Below, piece by piece: positions 21,334 to 30,889 of a stretch of 64,000 nt of DNA. Location of the stretch: assembly GCA_950106755.1 (NCBI GenBank), contig OX467082.1, forward strand, positions 48,874,588 through 48,938,587, in the 5' to 3' direction. Position numbers and translations under genes: made by a program. The notes beneath the pieces are model-generated. The model was not told the origin of the DNA, did no database searches, and saw nothing but the letters and a program-made list of their open reading frames with translations. Each line of letters begins with the position of its first letter. Position 1 is the first letter of the stretch. This DNA comes from Climacium dendroides. Its lineage: Eukaryota; Streptophyta; Bryopsida; Hypnales; Climaciaceae.

Positions 21334-23077
21334 AGTTCCACCAAGGATCAAGGGAATAGGCATAGAACTGGAAGACAAAGGCGGAAAGAAAAGCCTAGGG
21401 TTAGCACCCTAATTCATGAATCCGATCAGAGTGATTCTGATCGCTATGAAGAGACGGATCCCATTAGACCCACAATAGAAGTAGAAAATGGGGTCAGACC
21501 TTGTCTGATTTCCATTGACATTAGTTTGGAAGTCCGACAGAATCTGGACAATGCCAATGCACTTCCGGATCCCAGAAAGAAGAAGGTTACGTTTGAGGAC
21601 GTTCCGGTGCTGATTAATCCGGCACCAAACATAGACACATACAACATTGTACAAGATATCAAGGATCAGAAGGCTAGTGTCACTTTTGGGCAACTCCTCC
21701 ATGATAATATGAATTATCAGAAGCTGATCCAAGACATTTGGACAAAGAAGAGAACAAGGCGACTCAAACTTCCATCAATCGCAGTCAATTTCTCCTTGAT
21801 CGAAGACTTTGGAGCGCCGGAATTGGAAGTCGAAGTTGGAGGATGTACTGTAATCAGAGTACCAGTGGATGGCGGATCGGGAGTCAACCTTATGTTGGAA
21901 GACACAGCCTTTGATCTAGGGTACACAACATTCTAAGAAACCGACCAAGTCTTGAGAATGGCGGATCAGTCAAGAGTGTATCCGGTAGGAAGGCTGGTCC
22001 AAGTTCCGACTCGGATCGGAAAAGAGACTTATCTACTAAATTATATAGTCATCAAAGTATCTAAGGGAAGACCTTTTCCCATGCTACTTGGAAGACCTTG
22101 GTTATATGCAGCAAGAGTTCTGGTTGACTAGGGAGCCAAGGAATTCGTGGTGGGGAAATCTGTCGTTCGAATACCTTGGAAACATATTGATCACTTGGGA
22201 AAGACTAGTGATTCTGATAGATATACCATGGACTGGTCCGATCAGGAGAACTTAGATTCCGTGACTAGTTACTTTACATCTGTTATGGAACTAGATTTTG
22301 AGTTTTCGGAACCCATCCTGGAAATTGCGACGGAAGAAACAAAGACTCAGATACCGACGATACCAGAAGATCGATCATTAGGGGGAAATGAACGTTTCGT
22401 TATCTTACGAATGGATCAAACAACAACTCAAGGAAGGAAATCTCCCGACAGTAGGACTGGATCGAACAAATCAAGGATCCATCTAGAGTGAATTACGAAA
22501 AGAGGAAGATGGACCAGAACCGGAAAGGACGAAGCTGATAATAAGTCCAGTAGAGTATGAGGAAGTGAATGTTACTCCGAGGAAAGTTTTCTTTATCAAT
22601 AAAGCAATGTCTGCTCCGGAAAAAGCTGAATACAGGAAGCTTCTAGAGGAATATCTAGATGTCTTTACTTGGACGCCCTTAGACCTCAGTGGGATACCAG
22701 CAGAACTGGAAGAACACTGGATCGACCTTGTCAAAGGAGCAGTTCCAGTCCGCCAGCAACAGCATCGGTTAAACCCAAAATACTCTCTGATGGTGAAGGA
22801 GGAAATTGACGCTATATTAGAAGCCAGGTTTATTTACCCAGTCCTCAACTTAGAATGGGTTTCACCCATTGTTGTTGTTTCGAAGAAACCAGGTCCAAGA
22901 GGAAAAATCAAGATCCGAGTATGCCAGGATTTTCGGAAGCTAAATGATGCAACTCGGAAGGACTACTCTCCGCTCCCTTTTACAGACATCATTCTTGATC
23001 AAGTTTTTGGAAACAAGTGTTACAGTTTCCTAGATGGATTTTCCGGATACAACCAGGTTTTCATTCGGTTATTAGCT

Positions 23078-23218
23078 CACTACAACAAAAGCAGTGTTTT
23101 ATGACTGCAAAATATGACTGCAAACAGTCATAAACGACTGGAGTCAGTCATATTTTTTTATTTTACGACTGCTTGCAGTCATATTTTGCAGTCATAAAAC
23201 ACTACTTTTGTTGTAGTG
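23078..23218. mobile_element. 141-bp foldback MITE in RT
   Basis: Ends CACTACAACAAAAGCAGTG and CACTACTTTTGTTGTAGTG are inverted repeats. Inside, ATGACTGCAAAATATGACTGC and GCAGTCATATTTTGCAGTCAT continue the inverted structure, so nearly the whole element folds on itself. CACTACAA-type ends are typical of plant CACTA elements. The expected 3-bp duplication is not clean (GCT left, TAG right); TAGCT occurs on both sides, but 5 bp away on the right. It breaks the RT between the GYNQ box and KTTF. Confidence 0.7.
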
Positions 23219-24377
23219 TAGACTAGCTGAAGACGACCTTCACGACGGAATGGAGAACCTTTGCATTCACCTGGATGCCTTTCGGATTATGTAATGCCCT
23301 CGGAACATTCCAACGACTCATGATGGACATCTTCTAGGATTTTTTACATCACTTCCTCGAGGTATTCATCGATGACTTTGTTGTATACAATTCCAAAGAT
23401 TCACATCTAGAATTTCTGCGAAAAACCTTTTAGAGATGTAGGGAGACGAATCTCAAACTACACCCCGGAAAGTGTTTTTTCGGAATGGAATCCGGAATCC
23501 TATTAGGACATGTGGTCAGCCGGAAAGGGTTAGAGGTAGACCTAGACAAGGTCAAAGCCATACTCACCCTTTCCGCTCCAATCTGTGTACAAGAGATCCG
23601 AGGATTCCTTAGATGTGTAGGGTATTATCGGAGATTCATAGACGGGTATGCCCAGAAAACTACTCTGCTCACAGAACTGCTAAAACGGGATACCGAGTAT
23701 TTGTGGAGTACGGAACGACAAGAAGCGTTTGAGACCTTGAAGTCAGCTCTAGTCAAGGCCCCTATTCTGTCTTCGCCGGATTGGACCAAGGAATTTCATG
23801 TTACCCTAGATGCTTCCGGATGGTGTCTAGGAGCAATCCTCTAGCAATACGATAGTCACTAGAGGAAATGCCCCATTTACTACTCCAGCAAACAAATGAG
23901 TTTGGCGGAAAGAAAGTACACCACTACGGAACGGGAGGCGTTGGCAGTGGTCTATACATGTAAGAAGTTCCGACATTACCTACTTGGGTATCAAGTGGTA
24001 TTCCATACGGATCATGATTCACTCAAGTATTTGGTAAACAAACCTGACCTTTCCGGAAGAATAGCAAGATGGGTGTTATTACTCCAAGAATTCAATTATG
24101 AGGTGAAAGTGAAATCTGAAAAGTCGAATGCAAATGCAGACTACCTCTCTAAATTTCGGGGACAGAATTCACTCGAGGACATTTCCACAGAATTTCTGGA
24201 TGACTTTCCGAAAGTTCCGGAAGAATCTATGTTCCATCTAGAGGAAGGAGCCCGATCGGATTACCAGGACATCATTGATTTTCTTGTAGACGGAAGATAC
24301 TCGGAGGGATTAAATAGGGAGGAGAAAATCATGTTCTACCACAAGGTTGGCCCTTACTCACAGGTTAAAGGAACCTT

Positions 24378-24476
24378 CACTAGAAAAAACCCACGTTTAA
24401 CTTGATGGATTTTTTTGCGCATCATGTTACAATTTCATGTTTTTATGTCAAAAATTACGTCCAATGTAACATCAAG
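24378..24476. mobile_element. truncated copy of CACTAGAA MITE in integrase region
   Basis: Starts CACTAGAAAAAACCC and then matches the intact 111-bp MITE at 39184-39294 with no difference I can see from GGATTTTTTTGCGC to AACATCAAG. Its last ~12 bp (TTTCTTCTAGTG) are missing, and so is the stretch of integrase normally upstream of LHSGLSGGHF. An end deletion after insertion is likely. Confidence 0.7.
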
Positions 24477-25593
24477 ATGTTATTCTTGCATTCCGGACTT
24501 TCCGGGGGACATTTCACGGCCATCACTACAGTAAACCGGATCCAAGCAGCCGGATATTGGTGGCCATATCTAATCCGGGACGTCAAGAGACATGTAAGGA
24601 GCTGTGACCAATGTCAACGGACAAGGGCTCCTTCCTTCCGGAACCATTGGCTACTCGTTCCTATCATGTCTATTGCCCCATTTGAGAAATGGGGAATAGA
24701 TTTCATAGGTCCCATTTCTCCTGTTACGGCTAGGAAAAAGAAATATATCATCTTAGCAACGGATTATGCCACCAAATGGGTGGAAGCACGGGCCACCCAG
24801 AACAATTCCGCCTAGACTGTAGCATCGTTCCTATTTACGGAAATCCTGATGAGGTTTGGACACCCACTGGAGTTAGTCAGTGATCGAGGACTCCATTTCC
24901 TGAATGATACCATTCAAAATATTATCAAAAGGTATCTGATCACCCACCGGAAGACCACTCCTTACAACCCAAGGGCAAACGGTTTGATGGAACGAGCCAA
25001 TGGAATAGTGGAGAAGGTTTTGAATAAAACCATCTCCAAGCACAAGACGGATTGGGATCTAAAACTTCCGTCTGCTATCCATGCGTACAACACCTCACAG
25101 AAGACTACCACTAGGAGAAGTCCATTCTTTCTTGTGTTTGGATAGGAGACCACCCATGGGATCGAGTTAGAGGTAGAGTCACACCGAATAATGACGACTC
25201 GGAACACTATCCGGACCAGTGATCCGGACATCCGGCTGATGGCTATTGAAGATTTGGAGGAAGCAAGATTAGTGGCCCTAGACCACACAAGGAGGGTGCA
25301 GGAAAGAAGAAAGGCAGATCATGACAAGAAATTGCCAGCCAATCATGGGATCAAGGAAGGGGAGTTAGTTCTATTATATGACAACCGTTACCGGATTTTT
25401 CCAAGTAAACTCCACACCAGATGGATGGGCCCATATAGAGTAAGACAGTTATTCTCTAATGGATCCATTCAACTGGAAGACCTTCAAGGGGTTTGGATGG
25501 ACACAAGGATGAATAAATCCCAACTCAAGACGTACGAACAGGAGTTGGATTCCCAAAACGAAGCCGAGGATGTTCGCGGGGACTCTCACAGTT

Positions 25594-25603
25594 GAAAAAG
25601 GGG
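25594..25603 (+). promoter_or_regulatory. polypurine tract of element E
   Basis: GAAAAAGGGG followed by TAA and then the 3' LTR start TGTGGGAATCC at 25607. This is where plus-strand DNA synthesis would be primed, and it fixes the start of the 3.57-kb LTR. Confidence 0.7.
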
Positions 25604-25606
25604 TAA

Positions 25607-28600
25607 TGTGGGAATCCAGAAACGGATCGAGGATACAAGAATTAGGTGAGAAAAATAGGGAAAAATCAAAAAAATTATAGTTAGAACGTGATTTTTGTGT
25701 GAAATAACCCAAATTAGGAAATAAGCGTTCCGGCAAAACTCGTAACTGGAACTTATCCGGATTTGGAATCCAGATTTATCCGGAATACAGGAACCTACCG
25801 TATAGGCCTCGTAGCTACGGGAGTAGGATACCGTTAGTACAACGGACCTGTAGCTGTTGTCTTGATTTCCGTAAGAAGACAATTTAGTATTTAAGCTGTT
25901 TGCCGAGGGTTTTCCTCTTCACCTTCCTATTTTGTTTTTCCAAGACTGTCCGTGTGAGTAGTTGAGAGAAAGAGTGGTGAGTTAGCGATTGAAGTAAGGT
26001 TACTCTTTTTTCGTTCTTACTTAGGTCTTACGGCATCCGGACCGGTACGGAAGGTAGTGGTATCAGCCCGGGTTATCTCTCCGGCCATTCCGGACAATTC
26101 GGAACTACACAAACAATTAGAGGAAGATTTGACTAAGTTAGGGTGTATCAGTCTATTACACCGACCATGGAACCTTAAGAGTGAGGATATTATCTAGGAG
26201 CTACTTCATGGTGTTCCGAATCAATATGAGCTCACTCTGAGAGGACGGCCAGTCACGTGGACTCAGGACATCTGGGCGGATGTCTATCAGTTCCGGAAAA
26301 GCAGAAACGGGTTAACGTCAAGGACGGACCATTTTGTAGCAGGGAAGTTCACAGGGTCTGCAAACCCTAAGGACGGATTCGCTATTAGCGAATGCAAGGA
26401 CAAGAGACATAGGCGGATACTAGAGTTCCTCATCCCCATCCTATACTCGGAAAAACCTACACGGGTTACCATTACGGTGGCCAATACTATTTTCGGAGCT
26501 ATGGAGAACCGAGTGGTGCACTAGGGTAGAGTCATAGCCAGGATAGTTGCTAAATTAGCGGATCATGTAACCCGAGCAAAGGCAAGTCCAGTTAGCACCT
26601 ACTTGTTCCATTTATACCATTAGCAGGAACTTTTGAACACGGCGGAAGTAATCCAGTATGACACCGGAAAGGCGATTCTGTCATATGGGCTTTCTGGGGA
26701 GGAATCGGAAGATCCGGTCGAGTCGGAACCAAAAGAACTTCCCCAGGAACACTTGACCGATCCGAGGAACAAGAAGAGGAAGTCAACTGATCTGGGGTCG
26801 CGATCCAAGCCACCGGTGATGGAGAGGAGGGAATCAAGTAAAGGATTGGAAGTGGAAACTAAATCAGCATTTTTCAATGTTGGGTTCGAATGGATACACA
26901 AGGCCAAGGTACTTCACGACAGTTTGGCGGATCTGGTGCTAGACACGGCGGAAGTTCTGAAGGTGGAACCGGATCAGATTGTAGAAGCCGTCAAATGACT
27001 GCCCAAACCGGAAGACCTAAAAAAGAGGGAGGACCGAATTTAGGAGTTGGAGGCGGAACGGAACCAACTCCAGGCCCGATTGAATTGGGCGGAAGGGGAG
27101 ATGGCAACTTCAAAGGAGAAAGTAAAGGAGGCTCTCACTCTTGTCAAGAACCTATCCGAAGCAATTGACATCAAAGCCGACGTCATCACGAAAGCGGCTT
27201 TGTTTGATTCGAAGATGATATTGGAAGGCCACATCACCGGGACCAAAATAGTAACCATCCTCGTGGTCTTCACTGCCAAGATAGAGCGAGTTTTAGGGGA
27301 GCTCCAGCAGCTACTAGCGGCCATCGATTCGAATCAGGTGATGGATTTCTCAACCTTTCCGGAACTTCCTTTTGTCTCGAGTACTCCAGGGAGGCCGGTA
27401 GCGGATTGTGCAACTCGAATGGAGGGATTGAGAGGGATACTCACGCCAACTAAGCCTATCGCTAACAAGATGCGGATGATGGAGCTAAATTTGAGGCCAA
27501 CTTCGAAACCGGAACCTGAGTCCAATATAAAATCGGTTCCGATACCACCCAAAGTCTCAACTCCGGAAATTCCCAAGTCACAAATGGTACCGAACCTTAT
27601 GAGGGGGACATTCAAAGTTCCAGGACAGCAAGTTAGAGGTGACCTCATCAACCGGATCGATGGAATGACCAATTCGACCCGGATGAATCCGAAAGGATTC
27701 TCGCACATACAAGAGACTACACTGGAAAAGAGAAGCCAATCCGCGACATTGGAGGAGACACCGCCAAAGAAGGAGAAGGAAGTTCAAGTCATTGAAGATT
27801 CCGAGGAAGAGAGTGCGCACTCTACTTCCGGAACTGAAGGGAACAACGATCTGTCTCTTACAACACGCCATATTCAGACTCGAGCAACAACGAAAACGAC
27901 TCCAATTAGAAGTATGAAGGGGACACCAACTAGTCAAGCGGGCAGCCGCTTGAAGAAGGGACAGAAGCCAAGACATTAGAATTCATAGGAAGAATAGTAT
28001 CGGATCTGGAACAGGTTTCCGAGCGTGGGCCCAGTTTTCGGAATCATAGGCGTATAGTTCGGAAAAATCTGACAATCTCAGACGACAGTAATTAGCCTTT
28101 CTGGATATTTCGAGGGTTCAATGATTGGTGGCCTGGATTTCCGGGTTTTTCTTGTCAGGCTTTTAGAAGTTGACTTTGGGTTTTTTAGTTAGTATTTTAA
28201 TGGCAGGCAAGTTAGTGGTTTGCCATTCCATTCCATCCCAATTCCATCTTAGTGCTTTCACATATGTATTTCAATTTTCTTTTCATAATCTAAATCAGCT
28301 AGGGTTCCTCTAGCTGCACTTTGCTTAAACAAAGTTTTTGGCTAAGTTTCTACGTTGGTAGTGTATCCTTGTACTGGAGAAAGAGAAGAGAGGGAGAAGA
28401 GGAATCCAGATCTTGAGCTACGGATCTCTTGGGTGTTGGACTAATCAAAAAGGATGCAAGCTGAGTAAGGGAGTGTGAGTGTTACGTGCCATTAAATTGC
28501 CAAAATGGCGATCCAAGTAACTAAAAGAGGTAGAGGTCCTTGCGAGTCCAGAACTAGGGAGGTTCCGTGCGGAGATAAGCGACCGCCAGAGGAAAGGATC

Positions 28601-29176
28601 TCCCCCTACTTTGGAAGGTCTACCAACCTCCCCCTTGGTTTGTTGTCTTCTCCTTGAAATCTACTCCCTTGGGTTTATGAGTTTGGATTCGTCGTTGTAG
28701 TAAGAGAGGTGTGAGAATTTTTTTGTGTGACTTGCTTCCGGATCGGCCAATCCGGAAACTGTGAGAGAATACTCCTTCCTCCTCTTACAATTGCGTTGTC
28801 TAGGGTGTGTTGTTTAGTAGATTTAGAATATAGATAAGATAGTTATACAAGTGGTGAGTCCCCACCCCTTTTTTAGACCAAGGGCGGACCCTCTGAGGGT
28901 AAAACAAAGGCAACAAAAACCAATAACGAGAGAGAGACGAAACTGAGAGACGAAACTAAGTTCCAGATGTGGTCTAGATCCGAAACGGAATCCGGAATGT
29001 ACTAAGTTTCCGGAACGAGGTAGGGAAGTGAAACAAGGGGGATTAAGTGAGTAGTCACGATCCGGATACTTCTAATTCAACTGATATCATACTAGAGTTC
29101 CCTGGAACGATAATTCGTGTCATCTTGCAACAATTTGTCATTGTAAGGATATTTACGGCTAACTGCGTGTACGGCA
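25607..29176 (+). repeat. E 3' LTR (complete, 3.57 kb)
   Basis: Starts TGTGGGAATCC after the polypurine tract and ends GTGTACGGCA, after which gene H resumes in the minus-strand exon-1 frame. TATA-like TATTTAAG at 25888-25895, LTR ORF 26030-27979, AAGGGCGGACCCTCTGAGGG block near 28884, and a CCCTGGAACGATAATTCG block near 29099. The last ~0.95 kb (28218-29176) has no counterpart in the damaged 5' LTR. No gene in 27980-29176. Confidence 0.75.
26030..27979 (+). pseudogene. LTR-encoded gag-like ORF, E 3' LTR copy
   Basis: Same ORF as in the 5' LTR, in one unbroken frame of about 650 codons apart from stops. The start codon is changed to ACG (26030). Stops: TAG 26195, TAG 26522, TAG 26621, TGA 26996, TAG 27041. 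Four of these are also in the 5' LTR, but the TAG at 26621 is not (CAG there). The 3' part 27047-27979 is open for 310 codons: helical domain (VKEALTLVKNLSEAIDIKAD, VITKAALFDSKM), a Pro-rich stretch (VPIPPKVSTPEIPKSQ), the TFKVPGQQVRGDL motif, an acidic stretch and a basic end (GSRLKKGQKPRH). Because paired LTRs are identical at insertion, the four shared stops predate insertion. Confidence 0.65.
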
Positions 29177-29181
29177 CTTCT

Positions 29182-30082
29182 CACCAACTCCGTAGATAAA
29201 CATAGTGGAGTATTTCTCCCAAAAGTTCTTGTACAAAGCACTTATATCTTTGTAGTTTGGCTTCCGCTCCGTCTTGAGGGCTTCCGGAACGGCATTCATT
29301 TCTTCGAGATAGCTTGCCAATTCCACGCCTGACTGCTCCGAAGTCCTCTCGACTGCCTTCTTTGCTGACCCGGATGCCAACGGACTACTTTGAGGTGCTG
29401 TCGCTGGAGATGGTGGCGGCTTCCTGTTTTTCTTGCCTTTACTTTGTGACCCACGAGCCTTTTCCCCCGTTGATGGCTAACCTTAATCTTAAGCAGCTGT
29501 CTCCACGGATACCGTTCGCGGAGCCATGAAGGATCTTTGCATTGCCATCTCCTTGATGACTACGAAGGAGTTCATCAGGAGCGTGATCTTCGTGCAGAGT
29601 CTACTTCCCATCAGTGGACTTCCGTCCATGTTGTGGTACTCGCCATTGTCTATTTTGCGCTCCAACTCCTTAATCTCCGAACTGTATGGCGTCGGTTCTA
29701 GACTCTCTAAGAATGGTGATATGTTGAACCAAATCTTCTCTGAGTTCAAGAGTATTGTGAAGTGGTATTGATTGCCCACTGGGAATGCGTTATTGGTGGT
29801 GACGCAGTGAATTTTGATGTTTGGGAATTTCTTCATAGACACCTGCTTCACTTTCTTGTCGAATGAGATCGAGAGATACGCCTTGGAATTTCGGTACTTC
29901 ATATTGAAGTGCATGTTGTTTGTATGGGGCACCATCTTTAGACACCACGCGTCCACCTCTTTTGGGTTTTCAGACTCCCACCAGTGCCCTTCTATCATAT
30001 CCACATCTACATTTGGACTTTCTTCTTCGACATCCTCTACTTTTTTGAAGTGCACCTTGAGTTGATCCATGTATTCTTCCAT
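29182..30082 (-). pseudogene. gene H, exon 1 (N-terminal half)
   Basis: Minus-strand frame from an ATG at 30082 (MEEYMDQLKVHFKK), with a possible 3' splice site just upstream (TTTTAG near 30102). The encoded part reads through EGHWWESENPKEVDAW and TILLNSEKIWFNISPFLE, then three clustered stops (about 29480-29495, perhaps a decayed mini-intron), then KKAVERTSEQSG and FWEKYSTMFIYGVGEK at the cut. The frame at the cut joins the exon-2 piece at 11480 (EEMLIGKLKEAPAEL), so E split one exon. Palindromes lie immediately upstream in 30122-30873. No known domain recognised. Confidence 0.55.
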
Positions 30083-30121
30083 TCTGAATATGGACAACTA
30101 AAATTCAATGTATTGTTGCGG

Positions 30122-30873
30122 TTTAGGACGGACCGAGCTAAACTGTTGCTAGATGTAAACCTTATTTTTCTTGTTGATATTTATTGAGTCAATTTTGATT
30201 GCACCCTTATTTATTTTTGATTTAATAGTCTTCTGTTTGTTGCCTACTTTTCTCTATTCGTCTGCAGATTAGGGCGGTCCGCCTTAAACTATTGGGATTT
30301 TTCTTTGGTTTATAAGCATTTTTATTTAATTAGTATAAGAGGCATTGAATTTTAGAAATTTTTGATCTAGCAATCTGCATTGAAATTTTTTAATGTGTCT
30401 GATTTCTTTAATCAGTTTATGATAATGTCTATGCTTCTGTCGTTAGTGTAGTGCTTGGAAGTGCAGTTTAGGGTGGTCCGCCCTAAATTGCGCATGGACT
30501 ATATTTTTTATTTTTAAGCGTAGCATATATGTAGGGTTGATCAATTCTCATTATCAACAGAAATGTAGTTTAGGGTGGTCCGTCCTAAATTGCACATGGA
30601 CTATATTTTTGATTTCTCAGTGTAGCATATACATAGGGTTCATCATTCTCGTGACCTACAGAAATGCAGTTTAGGACAGTCCACCCTAAATTGCAGACGT
30701 TTTATTTTTGACTTTGCACTCGATACCCGCTTGATACCCGGGGATATCTGGGTGATACTCGCCTTAAGACCCAGAGATTTGATTTCTCAGCGTAGCATAT
30801 ATATAGGGTTGTATGGAATCGAGTATTTCACAATTATTGGCTATTACGACATTTTAGCTCGAATCGAGCTAAA
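30122..30873. repeat. palindrome cluster 1, 5' of gene H
   Basis: Six members of the 21-bp family at 30122-30142, 30268-30288, 30467-30487, 30569-30589, 30670-30690 and 30853-30873. The middle three sit in a ~101-bp tandem unit that also carries GCATGGACTATATTTTT and GTAGCATATA.ATAGGGTT. The last member (TTTAGCTCGA, central A, TCGAGCTAAA) keeps perfect arms with a quite different arm sequence. A further degenerate copy is near 30970. They lie upstream of exon 1, probably in a 5' intron or leader. Confidence 0.75.
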
Positions 30874-30889
30874 TCCTAAAACCACTATC

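Larger units (their letters stand above)
21334..25595 (+). pseudogene. Ty3/gypsy pol (PR-RT-RH-IN) of element E
   Basis: Domains in order: aspartic protease (VPVDGGSGVNLML near 21860, MLLGRPWLYAARVLVD near 22090); reverse transcriptase (WVSPIVVVSKK, CQDFRKLNDATRKDYSPLPF, FLDGFSGYNQV, then IDDFVVYNS for the YxDD-type box near 23370); RNase H (LDASGWCLGAIL, TDHDSLKYLV near 24015); integrase zinc finger remnant (LSGGHF ... CDQCQRT) and core (GIDFIGP, SDRGLHF, LMERANG giving D, D, E). The FLDGFSGYNQ and RKLNDATRKD words point to the Athila/Tat branch, and no chromodomain is seen. Stops: TAA 21934, then TAG at 22129, 23335, 23431, 23842, 23860, 24813 and 25143, with a frame change near 22400-22490 and two MITE insertions. 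No gag with a zinc knuckle precedes the protease. Confidence 0.8.
11486..29176 (+). mobile_element. LTR retrotransposon E (Athila/Tat-like Ty3/gypsy, giant ORF-bearing LTRs)
   Basis: A 17.7-kb composite inserted into gene H. The left end starts TGAGGGAATC and the right LTR starts TGTGGGAATCC at 25607, directly after a polypurine tract. The right LTR is 3.57 kb and ends ACGGCA at 29176. The left LTR is homologous over 11486-12604 plus 16470-17970 but lacks the last ~0.95 kb, where LTR F (17975-21333) now sits. The central region 21334-25595 encodes protease, reverse transcriptase, RNase H and integrase. Nested inside are solo LTR A1 and two MITEs. The ORF with the plant-transposon-like domain is inside each LTR, not between them. 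Coding regions are heavily interrupted, so the copy is dead. The LTRs differ by a few percent by eye, so it is older than element G. Confidence 0.75.

Noticed and set aside
23078..23218. Intron in the RT region
   Set aside because: The inserted segment does not start GT or end AG and has CACTACAAC inverted ends. It is a MITE.
21334..25595. Possible genetic code change with TAG (or TAA) read as Gln
   Set aside because: Many stops fall at Gln positions, as in algae that read UAR as Gln. But there are also TGA stops at Arg positions, TAG at Trp positions, and frameshifts and MITE insertions in the same genes. Decay by C-to-T change explains all of these with one process.
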